Source of the DNA: Halorubrum sp. 48-1-W | Lineage (GTDB): Archaea; Halobacteriota; Halobacteria; Halobacteriales; Haloferacaceae | Length of the DNA stretch: 64,000 bases | NCBI RefSeq assembly: GCF_003287355.1 | Contig: NZ_QMIM01000015.1 | Span: forward strand, 61,364 to 125,363 | Direction: 5' to 3' | Notes under the pieces: generated by a model | Told to the model about the DNA's origin: nothing | Seen by the model: only the letters and a program-made list of their open reading frames with translations | Database searches by the model: none | Shown: positions 45,085-54,089 of the stretch, one piece after another | Position numbering within the stretch: position 1 is the first letter of the stretch | Layout: each line of letters begins with the position of its first letter | Position numbers and translations under genes: made by a program

Positions 45085-45684
45085 TCAGGCGAGTCGGATC
45101 TCGACGTCACCGTCGTCCGAGACCATCACGATCCCGTCGAACAGCTGTTTGAGAGTGTTCAGGCTCTGCTCGTCGTGAGCGGTCGAGTCGATACTGAACA
45201 GCCCGAGACCGTTGACGCTCTGGACACGACCGGTGAACACGTGGAGGAACCGGAAGACCGTCTGAAGGTCCGAGTACATGAGAAGCGTCGACAGCGAGTG
45301 GACCACGACTCGGTTGCGGTCGATCCCGCGGTCGCCGAACGCCTGGAGGAACTCCGAGAGTTTGATCCCGATCCCCGTCATGTCGACCGGGGAGGAGGCG
45401 TACTTGATCCGGTCGGAGTCGCGCACGTCGGAGCCCTGCTGGCGGGTGACACAGTCGACGACGGCCACGGGTTTCCCCTCGTAGGGAGTCCGCTTCTCGT
45501 AGTCTTTCAACACCCGCTCGGCACCGTCCTTCGTCGTGACGACGATCGCGCCGTCACCCTGGTCGGTTCCGTCGGCGAGGACGTCCATCGCGAGCGATCG
45601 CTTCCCGGTGAGCGGTGGTCCGGTGAGAAGTAGGTTCGTTCCCGGTTCCACCTCCGCGTCGAGATGAGGTGTCAAATCATACAT
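45085..45684 (-). CDS. RecA/KaiC-like ATPase domain protein
   Basis: A 199-residue P-loop protein. Walker A is LLTGPPLTGKRSL; the KaiC-type core follows (AIVVTTKDGAERVL, VAVVDCVT, NRVVVHSLSTLLMY). Haloarchaeal RAD55-like ATPases of this size are thought to be signalling or HTH-linked accessory proteins. The start is MYDLTPHL; an AT-rich stretch precedes it. Confidence 0.82.
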   Translation of the reverse strand: MYDLTPHLDAEVEPGTNLLLTGPPLTGKRSLAMDVLADGTDQGDGAIVVTTKDGAERVLKDYEKRTPYEGKPVAVVDCVTRQQGSDVRDSDRIKYASSPVDMTGIGIKLSEFLQAFGDRGIDRNRVVVHSLSTLLMYSDLQTVFRFLHVFTGRVQSVNGLGLFSIDSTAHDEQSLNTLKQLFDGIVMVSDDGDVEIRLA

Positions 45685-45941
45685 GAGTGTACCTCGATCG
45701 CGAGGGGAGCGACGCGGACCACTCGTTCGACGACCGTCTCCGACCGGGATACATCGACTACGGCAAACATCTCTAGTCCGGATAATATTCTTTTTGATCG
45801 GCGCCGCCTGGACGACGACCTGAACCGAGTCGCCCGAGACGACGGCGAATCCGTCACAGTCGGGAGACCCTCCGCAACCGAAGGCCATCGATGAGACCGG
45901 ATCGCGGGACTTAAAACCGTTTGCGAGGTACCGATCGGTAC

Positions 45942-46016
45942 GGGCGCTTAGCTCAGTCTGGATAGAGTGCTTGGCTTCGGACCAAGTTGTCGCGGGTTCA
46001 AATCCTGCAGCGCCCA
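45942..46016 (+). tRNA. tRNA-Arg (anticodon TCG)
   Basis: A 75-nt tRNA. The acceptor stem is GGGCGCT with AGCGCCC and discriminator A. The anticodon arm CTTGG-CTTCGGA-CCAAG gives anticodon TCG. The T-arm is GGGTTCAAATCCTGC. CCA is not encoded. The lower-GC accessory island starts at its 3' end, the usual position of an integrase attachment site. Confidence 0.96.
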
Positions 46017-46370
46017 TCATTCTGCGTGACGGGCAACATTTGGCAGACGGCAGTACGACGCTTATAAAGGAACCCCTCTTCGACCGATCTGATTTCATCA
46101 CGCTGCGGAACGGGGGTCGCCGGTGTCATGCGATTCGCTTACATTTGAATGACACTGTGAGGACATAATACTTGGGTAGAGAGTGTAATTGGTGGCGCGC
46201 GCGAGAGACTTTGGTCGTCTTCCCGCCACTCAACTCAGCAATTCAGTGGGCCTGTCTGAACTGAAGCAAGCCAGAATCCCCTCCGGAATTAACTATCTGA
46301 TCCTTCAACGGGTATAGCAGAGCCCACGTTGCGCTCCGGCCTCGGGTCAACGCAGTCTCTACGAACAAGT
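46017..46370. other. Gene-free boundary region between tRNA-Arg and the island genes
   Basis: No gene was found. The base composition is clearly less GC-rich than before the tRNA. AT-rich promoter-like stretches (AGGACATAATACTTGGG near 46160; GGAATTAACTATCTG near 46286) lie ahead of the HEAT-repeat gene. No second copy of the tRNA 3' end and no integrase is visible in this window, so integration at the tRNA is suspected only. Confidence 0.5.
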
Positions 46371-47633
46371 ATGACCGGCAACGATGAACCGTCGAGTGAC
46401 GGAATGGAAGAGAACTCTGACCGCGCGTTCGAAAGCGGCCACGAGGAGCGAGAAGCCCACTATCCGGACGCTGGCTACAATCTCGTTGAGATTAATCTGA
46501 TGCGGCCACCGGGTGAGGCACTCGCGGCGGTCAGTCACCACCTAGCACTCTCCAGCATCACGATACCTCCAGCAACCGAATTCGAAGAGTACGTAGTGTA
46601 CGACCAGTACGGTCACGCCTACGACCACGACGACCTTCAGAATCCTTTGGAAGCCGTGGACACGACCGATGTTGACGCGATGATTGACACTATCCAAACG
46701 GGCGAGAGTAAAGCGCAGCGACTGGCCTTATTCAGGCTCGCACGACTCGCTGAAGCAGATCCCAGTGCCGGTCTTACGGCTGTTCCCGTACTAACGACTG
46801 AATTACAGGGATCAGACCCGGCTATCCAGGCTGACGCTGTAACAATACTCTCGTCTGTCGCTCAAGAGCATCCTGAAGAGGTAACCCCCGCTGCTGCGGA
46901 CATCATCGAATTTCTCGCTTCGGAAGCAGATCCTGACGTTCTTGCTGACGCGATTACCATCGTCGCGGAGATTGCCGATTCGAATCCCGGTGCTGTCGTC
47001 GATGCGGTACCGAAACTCGCGGCGCTCCTCCAAGATGGCTCGCCCGCTGACGCGACAGCAATCACAGCAATTCAACGCATCGCAGAAGCATACCCTGACG
47101 CTGTTGTTCCGATCACTCCGCAGCTCACCGCGTACCTCGGCGAGAGTGATGAGTCACACCGGATCGGTGCGCTCGCCATCCTCGGAACATTCTCGAAGGA
47201 CTACCCCAACGTCGCTGAAGACACGATCCCAACGGCAATCGAATTACTTGACGCGGATCACTACAAACTTCGCGCGAATGCAGCCGGTCTGTTGGCAGAC
47301 CTGGCTGACGCATACCCTGATCAGGTCGAGCCGGTGGTCCCACGGGCAATCGAGCTGTTGGACGACTCTGATGAGAAGGCACGGTACAACGCGACATCGA
47401 TCCTCGCACGAATCGCTAAAGCAGATCCGGATGCCGTCGAACCCGCAATCGAACCGTTGATCGACGCATTAGACGAGGACTTCGCGTACGCCCGGTCCAA
47501 TGCCTGCTGGGCACTCGGCTACCTCGCAGCCGAAGACGCACTGGAGCGGTTACGAGACATCGAGGAAACAGATCCAAACGAGGAGGTACGACACGCTGCG
47601 TCGGTCGCAATCGACGAAATTGAGGAGCGGTAG
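46371..47633 (+). CDS. HEAT-repeat protein
   Basis: A 420-residue all-helical protein. After an acidic N terminus (about 1-90), at least seven HEAT-like helix pairs of about 38-40 residues run to the end: AVPVLTTELQGSDPAIQADA, AADIIEFLASEADPDVLADA, AVPKLAALLQDG, IPTAIELLDADHYKLRANAA and so on. HEAT solenoids bind proteins or nucleic acids. It is the first gene after the tRNA, with codons less GC-biased than core genes. Its function is unknown; it converges with the Mrr-like nuclease gene (21-bp gap). Confidence 0.85.
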   Translation: MTGNDEPSSDGMEENSDRAFESGHEEREAHYPDAGYNLVEINLMRPPGEALAAVSHHLALSSITIPPATEFEEYVVYDQYGHAYDHDDLQNPLEAVDTTDVDAMIDTIQTGESKAQRLALFRLARLAEADPSAGLTAVPVLTTELQGSDPAIQADAVTILSSVAQEHPEEVTPAAADIIEFLASEADPDVLADAITIVAEIADSNPGAVVDAVPKLAALLQDGSPADATAITAIQRIAEAYPDAVVPITPQLTAYLGESDESHRIGALAILGTFSKDYPNVAEDTIPTAIELLDADHYKLRANAAGLLADLADAYPDQVEPVVPRAIELLDDSDEKARYNATSILARIAKADPDAVEPAIEPLIDALDEDFAYARSNACWALGYLAAEDALERLRDIEETDPNEEVRHAASVAIDEIEER

Positions 47634-47654
47634 CGAACCGGCCACGAGGACCTG

Positions 47655-49019
47655 TTAGAGGCCACCGATGCTGACGAGTATCCCGAGCAAGACGAGTACG
47701 ACGATAACGACTGTGCCGACGGTGAGCGGCGTGTTTTCCATCGCTTTCTCGTAGAATGGCATGGCTTCGTACTGTTCGCGGAACGCGTCTCGGTTCGCCT
47801 CGTCGTAGAAGTACTTCGTTTTGAACGCGAAGCGCTCGGTCACCGCGCACCCGGTACAGACCGGTGTGTCCTCTAATCGCTCGGTTTTGATGTGCGAGTC
47901 ACAGTTGATACTTCCGCAGTTCGCACAGTACGTGTAGGCGTTGTCGGTGCCTGTTGTGTCGCAGTGGACGCACTGGTGGATTCCGTCTTCGCTCGCTACG
48001 CGTGATGGTCCTGCTGCGAAATACTCGTACGGATACGAGTACTCCTGTAGGTCAGTCGTGTGCCGAACCTGCGGCAGGTACACCGGTTCGATTGACTGTA
48101 CTGAGATGTCGGATCGATTCGGTTCACACGTTTTCGTGTACGTGACGTTGTTGTCTCCGGTGTAGGAGACGGTCGTCGTGTGATGGTCTTTGAGACGGTC
48201 AACGGCCCAGTCTTTGTATTCGGTCTGGGTTTGCCCGAACCGCCGATCTTCAACTGCATCGAACGAACTCTCGAACCGGTCCGCGTCGAGATCAACAGTC
48301 GCGTGGAGGTTCTCCAACACGAGGGTCGAAACATCATCTGACGCAGCTTGGGGGCGTCCGCGTTCGGCGTGGACGACGAACTGGGACCGTTCGTTGATCC
48401 GGTGAATCACGCCAACCGACGTTTCAAAGACTGCGTTCGTATCCGCAGTCACGGCGACGACTGGTCGGAACGTGACGGTGGAATACGGCGCGGGAAGATT
48501 CGATGACTGGATGTTTTCGATGTCTTGGAATGCTTCTTTGACAGGCGCAGTCACCGACGTCGCTGGGTCATGCGGTCGGAGCGTTTCGTCGCACAGGATC
48601 TCGATTCGACCGTTGTAGAGGTCAAGTCCGATTTCGTCAGCGATCTCACGGAGGTCTTCACCGTCAACGAGTTCAATCGGATACGGGTCATCATTCCGCT
48701 GGAGTCGCTGAGCATACTCGAGAGCCGGATTAGTGAATCGACCAGTCGTGACCACCATCCCACGCTTCGGTCCGTCGAACTCGAAGGTCGCAATCGCCGA
48801 GTGAAGTTTCTGCACCACCGGTCGCCCGACAGTTCCTGTGTGCTTACACTCGACAACGATGGCTCGGCGAGTCCCGTCCACGACCTCTTCCATGAGGATG
48901 TCGCGTCCTTCGTCAGCCGTCCGTTCTGCTTGTCGAACGTTCTCGTAGCCGAGATTCCGGAACACATCCTCGATAACGTCCTCGAACTCGAATCCGGAGA
49001 GATCGTCCAGAACAGCCAT
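47655..49019 (-). CDS. Mrr-like PD-(D/E)XK endonuclease with zinc ribbons and membrane anchor
   Basis: A 454-residue protein. The N-terminal restriction-endonuclease domain has E12, D40 (DEGRDILME) and E57-C-K59 (IVVECKH), the complete Mrr/PD-(D/E)XK set. A central region of about 200 residues is unassigned. Zinc-ribbon Cys pairs (CVHCD, CANCG, CTGCA) lie at about 375-425, and a hydrophobic C-terminal helix (about 433-452) looks like a membrane anchor. The ATG 49019 is followed directly by the nuclease fold; the longer frame is noise. A membrane-tied nuclease suggests action on incoming DNA. Confidence 0.87.
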   Translation of the reverse strand: MAVLDDLSGFEFEDVIEDVFRNLGYENVRQAERTADEGRDILMEEVVDGTRRAIVVECKHTGTVGRPVVQKLHSAIATFEFDGPKRGMVVTTGRFTNPALEYAQRLQRNDDPYPIELVDGEDLREIADEIGLDLYNGRIEILCDETLRPHDPATSVTAPVKEAFQDIENIQSSNLPAPYSTVTFRPVVAVTADTNAVFETSVGVIHRINERSQFVVHAERGRPQAASDDVSTLVLENLHATVDLDADRFESSFDAVEDRRFGQTQTEYKDWAVDRLKDHHTTTVSYTGDNNVTYTKTCEPNRSDISVQSIEPVYLPQVRHTTDLQEYSYPYEYFAAGPSRVASEDGIHQCVHCDTTGTDNAYTYCANCGSINCDSHIKTERLEDTPVCTGCAVTERFAFKTKYFYDEANRDAFREQYEAMPFYEKAMENTPLTVGTVVIVVLVLLGILVSIGGL

Positions 49020-49084
49020 TTTTGATGTTTTTATTTGTTGGTTGTTCGTCGTATATACGTTCCCTTGGATTAGTAGCGAAGCAT

Positions 49085-50476
49085 TCAGGACGGCGTGAGT
49101 AGGTCGTCGATGTCCGCTACGCTGAACAGGGACCACGAGTCGTCGAGTTGTGCTTCGAGTCCGTCGACGAACCCGTTTTTCGAGAACAGGGCGAACTGCT
49201 CGTCTCGATCCGACGGTCCCCATCGGACGTTCTCCGCCTTTGCTCGCAGGCTCTCGACGAGGTCTTCCCCGACCGGATCCGTCGTCCACTTACATTCGGC
49301 GAGGAGGACTCGGTCGTCATTCGGTGCCAGCCCGACGATATCGATCTCCTCTTCTCCGTACCACCAGCGACCGACTTCGGAGTACGGTTCGAATGCACCG
49401 CGTCGAATCCCTTCCCAGACGGCTTCTTGGCATACGTCCTCGAACGTGGTTGCGACGTGCGTTGGGAGGTCCGGTTCAATCGTCCCCTCGTACACGATTT
49501 CCGGTGCTTCCTCGATACTGGATCGATGCGGCTCGACATACCGAAACCAGAACCGAAGGAACTCGTCCGCAACTCGGTACCGTGACCGCTTCGATTTCTT
49601 CCCCGAGGCCGTGACTGGGACATCTCGTTCGATGAGGCGGAGGCGGCGAAGTGTCTGTAGGTACTTCGAGAGCGGTCCCGGATCGATCCCTGTTGTGCCG
49701 GAGATCTCGTTCGGTGTCGTATGGCCCAGTGCGACTGCTTCGAGGATGCTCATATACCGGGCTGGGTTTCGGAGCTCGGTGCGCAGGAGGAACTCGGGTT
49801 CATTATACAGTACCGCAGATGGTGATAGGACGTGTGATCGAATGTTCGCCGCGAGCGACTGGTCGTAGTCGAACAGCGTGAGGTACATCGGGGTGCCACC
49901 TGTGACGGCATACGAGCGAATCGCGTCCGTGATGTCGTATGAGATGACCTCTCGTGCCTGTTGAAAGGAGAACGGCGTTACGTCGAGTTGGGCCGTTCGT
50001 CGCCCGTACAGTGGGCTCTCGTGCCCCAGGATCTCTGACTCCATCGTGCTCACGCTCGACCCACAGAGCACCAGCATCGAGTCCGTTCCGTCGAGCGCCT
50101 GGTCAACGAATGCTTGCATGTACGATGGGAGCGAGTCGTTCTCTTCGACGAGATACGGGAACTCGTCGATGACGACGACAAGGTCCTCCCGCTGGAAGTT
50201 CTCCCCGAGGTATTCGAACGCTTCGTCCCAACTGTCGATTCTGGGGACGCGCTCGTCGAAGTAGTCCGCAACTTGGTCGAGGAACTTCTCGCGCTGTCGA
50301 TGCTCGGCTTCCTGCGCGGCAAGGAAGTACATGTGGGGACGATCAGCACAGAATTCTTTGAGGAGTTCCGTTTTCCCGACCCGACGCCGGCCATAGACGA
50401 CAACGAAGTCCGAACCGGGGGACTCCACCGCACCCGTGAGTGTATCGAGTTCTTCCTCCCGGTCGTAGAAGGTCAT
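49085..50476 (-). CDS. STAND-type ATPase with DUF234-like nuclease C terminus
   Basis: A 463-residue archaeal ATPase (MNS clade). Walker A is GRRRVGKT (29-36), Walker B VVVIDEFPYLVEE, sensor VLCGSSVS. A winged helix follows (TTPNEISGTTGIDPGPLSKYL). The C-terminal DUF234-like part has EEEIDIVGLAPNDDRVLLAECKW, a PD-(D/E)XK-like set (D...ECK). Such proteins are common in archaeal mobile regions and their role is unsettled. It lies downstream of the Argonaute operon on the same strand, 154 bp away, with its own AT-rich leader, so it is probably separate. Confidence 0.87.
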   Translation of the reverse strand: MTFYDREEELDTLTGAVESPGSDFVVVYGRRRVGKTELLKEFCADRPHMYFLAAQEAEHRQREKFLDQVADYFDERVPRIDSWDEAFEYLGENFQREDLVVVIDEFPYLVEENDSLPSYMQAFVDQALDGTDSMLVLCGSSVSTMESEILGHESPLYGRRTAQLDVTPFSFQQAREVISYDITDAIRSYAVTGGTPMYLTLFDYDQSLAANIRSHVLSPSAVLYNEPEFLLRTELRNPARYMSILEAVALGHTTPNEISGTTGIDPGPLSKYLQTLRRLRLIERDVPVTASGKKSKRSRYRVADEFLRFWFRYVEPHRSSIEEAPEIVYEGTIEPDLPTHVATTFEDVCQEAVWEGIRRGAFEPYSEVGRWWYGEEEIDIVGLAPNDDRVLLAECKWTTDPVGEDLVESLRAKAENVRWGPSDRDEQFALFSKNGFVDGLEAQLDDSWSLFSVADIDDLLTPS

Positions 50477-50630
50477 ACTTAGGATAATGATTACTGCGAT
50501 AATGACTTAAGAATTCGGGTAGCCACTGGAGTGATTCTCACACTGCAACCAAGACACCGAACCTGACGAGGGATACAGGCGAGATGGGAACTGGATCTAC
50601 GGGAAATTGTTTTCGCGTGGTGTCGACGAT

Positions 50631-53600
50631 TCACTCCTCGAACCCGGGACCGACGGTAAACGAGGCCGGCGCGCAGGGAAGTTGGTTGTGCTGACACCAC
50701 CGGCAGTGCTCACCCGCAGTGTACCGACTGAACGAGAACTCGGCAATATCGTTCATCGACGACGTCACGTCATCTCTGACTGCTTCCAGGTCACTATCGC
50801 TGAACGTTCGGGATTCGACTTTCGGCCCGATGTCACCAACATAAGCGTATCCCGCACGTGCGACAGGCTCATCGTACAGGTCACGGCACGCTAACAGGTA
50901 GATCGGGAGTTGCTTGTCGTCCTCCAAGTCGCGGTGACGTTCGGTCGCCTTGTAGTCGATGACGACCAGTTCGTCGTCAGGCGTCCGGTAGACGGCGTCG
51001 ATGTAGCCGACGAGTTCGTGCCCATCGATAGTGAGTTCGAACTCTCGCTCCGCGTCGATGATCTCGTAACTGGGGAGATCTAACTCGAAGTACCGGTCGA
51101 TGCACTGTTTTGCCGCCGGGAGCGCGTCCTCAGCGCGGCGCTGACTGGCGAGTCGCTCGCAGATCTCGTACCACTCCTCACGACGTTCCACCCCTTGATT
51201 CGCGGCTTGCTCAGCGGTGTCGTGGAACAGCAATCCGATCTCACGTTGCGATACACCTTCCTTCACATCGCCCGTGGCCGCAGTCTCCTGATAGTCAGGG
51301 AACGCGTTGACCACGTAGTCCAGATAGTGACTCCGCGGGCATTCCTCATAGGCCGCCAGCGACGTGTAGCTGTGAGAGAGCGATGGCGACGGTGTCGACG
51401 GGCCAGTCAGCGACCCAACCTGGAGGATTTCCCGCTCGGCTCTCGGTGAAAGACTCCCATCCAGAGTGGCCGTTGCCAGGTTTAGCACACGGTCGCGCGC
51501 AACCCCAACCGCGAGCTCTTCCCCATCGTGCCTGACAGTACCGCCGATATTTCCGACGGTCTCGCTGGCCAGCGTGTTCGTCCAGTCTACTGCGTCGTCC
51601 GGGAGACACTCTTGAACGTCGGTCCAGAGTGGGAGCTGTCCACGCTCCGGCTGCCATGGGATTCGAGATGGGAGGATTTCGTCAACCAGCTCTGAAACAG
51701 CGTTCTCGTCCGCAGCATCGTCGTCTTCCTCGCTGCCACCCTGCAGGACGAGGATGTCCTCGGCTCGCGTGATCCCGACGTGGAACACACGGCGGGTTTC
51801 ACGAGCATCACGCTCGACGAAGTCCTGCGCGAACGCCGCCTCTGCGCCATCCGAGAGCCCCGTTTCGAGTGCGTCGTAGGTACGTGAGCTCGGTGCCCAC
51901 TCGTCGGCTGTAACTTGCGGGGTGAGGACGACCGGGAAGTCTAGGCCTTTGCTCTTGTGGATGGTCATCACGTTGACCGCGTCGTCGGCGACGTCCGGCT
52001 GACTCGTCGGTGTCGAGCCGCTCTCGTCGAACAGGGAGTCGTAGTGTTCGAGCGAGTTGATGAACTCTGGGGTGAGCGGTGGTTGGACAGCACTGTCACC
52101 GTATTGTTCGATGACATCCTCCAGCTGGGCGAGATCCCGGCGCTCCTGTTCGCTGAGGTACCACTCGATGTTCGTGATGTCCGTGAGTTCGCGGTACAGG
52201 TGACTGAGCGACGCCGAGTCACGGATGGCGAGGAGCTCTGTGACGTGTTCGCGGGCTTCTGCGACGCGGTCGGGTTCCTCGAACTCGTCGAGCGGTGTCT
52301 CGCGCAGCGTGTCCACGAGCGAGTCGTCGCCCGCGTTGAGCGTACGGAGATCCGCATCACAGAGCCGGTACCGCATCAGGAGGACGCGATTCCAACTCAC
52401 CTCGTCTTCGGGCCGCGCGAGCGCCTTCAGGTAGGCAGTCACGGTGCCGACACCGACTGATTCCGTCGCCAGATCACCAGCAACCTGGTACGGGATGCCG
52501 GCATCCTCGAACTCCTCGATGACCGGCGTCGCGTGGTCGTTCTTCCGGACAAGCAGGGCTATGTCGCCCGGGTCGTACGCCTCGTCGAGGTTGTCTGCTA
52601 CGCCGCTCAGAAGATTCTGGACGACGGTGCGAAGCTGGGTCGCGCCGTCCGCATCGTCCTCATCCGGCAGTTCGACGGTTGCGACGGTGTCGCCGTCGTA
52701 CGCAGGTTCGTCGACGCGTTTCAGTGTCTTGTGTCGTTCGCGGTGATCGAGCTTCTGAATTGCTTCGTTCGCCAGGTTGAGGATCGGCTGTCGGGACCGG
52801 AAGTTCTCTTCTAACGGTTCATCTTCGAGTGCGGCGAATGCGCGGTCGAGTTCGTCAGTGATGTTGGCGACGTTCGCGCCACGCCACTCGTAGATCGCCT
52901 GATCGTCGTCACCAACGACGAACAGGTTGTCGTCGGTGACGAGGGACGTGACGAGATCGAACTGCAGCCGGTCGGTGTCCTGGAACTCGTCACAGAATAC
53001 GTAGTCCCACCGGTCGGATATCTCTTCGCCGACCGGCGAGTCCATCAGTGCGGCCGTTTCCACGACGAGGCCGTCGAAGTCTATCAGGTTCCGCTCGTCA
53101 AGTTCACGCTCATACGCCGCATAGCCCGCCGTCAGGTCACGGGCCGTGAGACAGTCCGAGAGGAACGAGTCGAGATGGTCCGTGAGTTCGAGGTCGAGAT
53201 CGTCCGGAATCCCCTTCGGCGCACCGTTCGCGTACCCTCCGAGTAGGTACTTCGGAAGCTTGTACGCGTTGTCCGGCAACGCTTGGTCGCCCGCCTCGTG
53301 GGCTTCGAACGCGGATTCGAGCGCGTCACAAAGCTCGATGATGCGGTCGAGGAAGTCGCGTGCGCTGGCTTCGATACCATGGGTACCGAGTGCGTCGCGC
53401 TCAGCGACAAGGTCAGCACGCGCGTCTGGGAGCGAGTCTAGTACGCTCGATACGGACTGGCCACCCAGATGGTCGCTGGCGATGTTCTCGACGCGCTCGC
53501 CGAGGTCGGCGAGTTCGTAGACGCGGTCAGCCGGTCCGAGGAAGGTATCGATCTCGTCGGGCGTGATGCCGCTGCGTTTCATCGACCCGATGAAGTTGAG

Positions 53601-54089
53601 CAGCGTCGACGCGGCCCCTGACACGTACCCGTCGCTCCCGTACACATTGGGTTTCACAGACCGGTATTCGATGTCGTCCAGGACGTCCAGAACGATGGCG
53701 TACTTTTCGGCGTCCGTGGCGACCTCGAAATCCGGATCGATTCCCGCCTCGTACGCGTAGTCGGTGAGGATCTCGTTACAGATGGAGTGGTACGTGTACG
53801 CGTCGATGTCGTACCCGGCCGCGCCGAGTTTCGCGTTGAGTTTCTCACGCATTGAGTCCGCGGCGTTGTTCGTGAACGTCAACGCGAGAATCCGGTCGGG
53901 GGACACGTCTTCCTCGTCGATGAGGTGCTCGATTTTGCGCACCATTGTGAACGTCTTCCCCGTCCCTGCCCCGGCGAGCACGCGCATCGGGTACGCGTCG
54001 GAGTTGATGATCTCTCGTTGCTGGGGCTCCGGCGACACATCTTCCTCCGGAACTGGGAACCACGACGGGTGCTCCGTCTCGTCGCTCAT
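50631..54089 (-). CDS. UvrD/AddA-like helicase with C-terminal Cas4-like nuclease
   Basis: A 1152-residue SF1A helicase-nuclease. Walker A is AGAGTGKT (39-46); motif Ia ALTFTNNAA; motif II FCDEFQDTD; motif III VGDDDQAIYEWRGA; motif V VMTIHKSKGLDFPVV; motif VI HVGITRAED. The C terminus has a PD-(D/E)XK nuclease (YIDAVY ... VIDYK, Lys at 1047) with four Fe-S Cys: C917 (EECPR) and C1129, C1132, C1139. This matches AddA but with an Fe-S nuclease like AddB. It is the last gene of the Argonaute operon; its ATG overlaps the previous stop by 4 bp. Confidence 0.92.
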   Translation of the reverse strand: MSDETEHPSWFPVPEEDVSPEPQQREIINSDAYPMRVLAGAGTGKTFTMVRKIEHLIDEEDVSPDRILALTFTNNAADSMREKLNAKLGAAGYDIDAYTYHSICNEILTDYAYEAGIDPDFEVATDAEKYAIVLDVLDDIEYRSVKPNVYGSDGYVSGAASTLLNFIGSMKRSGITPDEIDTFLGPADRVYELADLGERVENIASDHLGGQSVSSVLDSLPDARADLVAERDALGTHGIEASARDFLDRIIELCDALESAFEAHEAGDQALPDNAYKLPKYLLGGYANGAPKGIPDDLDLELTDHLDSFLSDCLTARDLTAGYAAYERELDERNLIDFDGLVVETAALMDSPVGEEISDRWDYVFCDEFQDTDRLQFDLVTSLVTDDNLFVVGDDDQAIYEWRGANVANITDELDRAFAALEDEPLEENFRSRQPILNLANEAIQKLDHRERHKTLKRVDEPAYDGDTVATVELPDEDDADGATQLRTVVQNLLSGVADNLDEAYDPGDIALLVRKNDHATPVIEEFEDAGIPYQVAGDLATESVGVGTVTAYLKALARPEDEVSWNRVLLMRYRLCDADLRTLNAGDDSLVDTLRETPLDEFEEPDRVAEAREHVTELLAIRDSASLSHLYRELTDITNIEWYLSEQERRDLAQLEDVIEQYGDSAVQPPLTPEFINSLEHYDSLFDESGSTPTSQPDVADDAVNVMTIHKSKGLDFPVVLTPQVTADEWAPSSRTYDALETGLSDGAEAAFAQDFVERDARETRRVFHVGITRAEDILVLQGGSEEDDDAADENAVSELVDEILPSRIPWQPERGQLPLWTDVQECLPDDAVDWTNTLASETVGNIGGTVRHDGEELAVGVARDRVLNLATATLDGSLSPRAEREILQVGSLTGPSTPSPSLSHSYTSLAAYEECPRSHYLDYVVNAFPDYQETAATGDVKEGVSQREIGLLFHDTAEQAANQGVERREEWYEICERLASQRRAEDALPAAKQCIDRYFELDLPSYEIIDAEREFELTIDGHELVGYIDAVYRTPDDELVVIDYKATERHRDLEDDKQLPIYLLACRDLYDEPVARAGYAYVGDIGPKVESRTFSDSDLEAVRDDVTSSMNDIAEFSFSRYTAGEHCRWCQHNQLPCAPASFTVGPGFEE

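Noticed and set aside
46017..46370. Search for an attachment-site copy or integrase next to tRNA-Arg
   Set aside because: I could not find a second copy of the tRNA 3' end or any recombinase in the window, so no attachment site is annotated.
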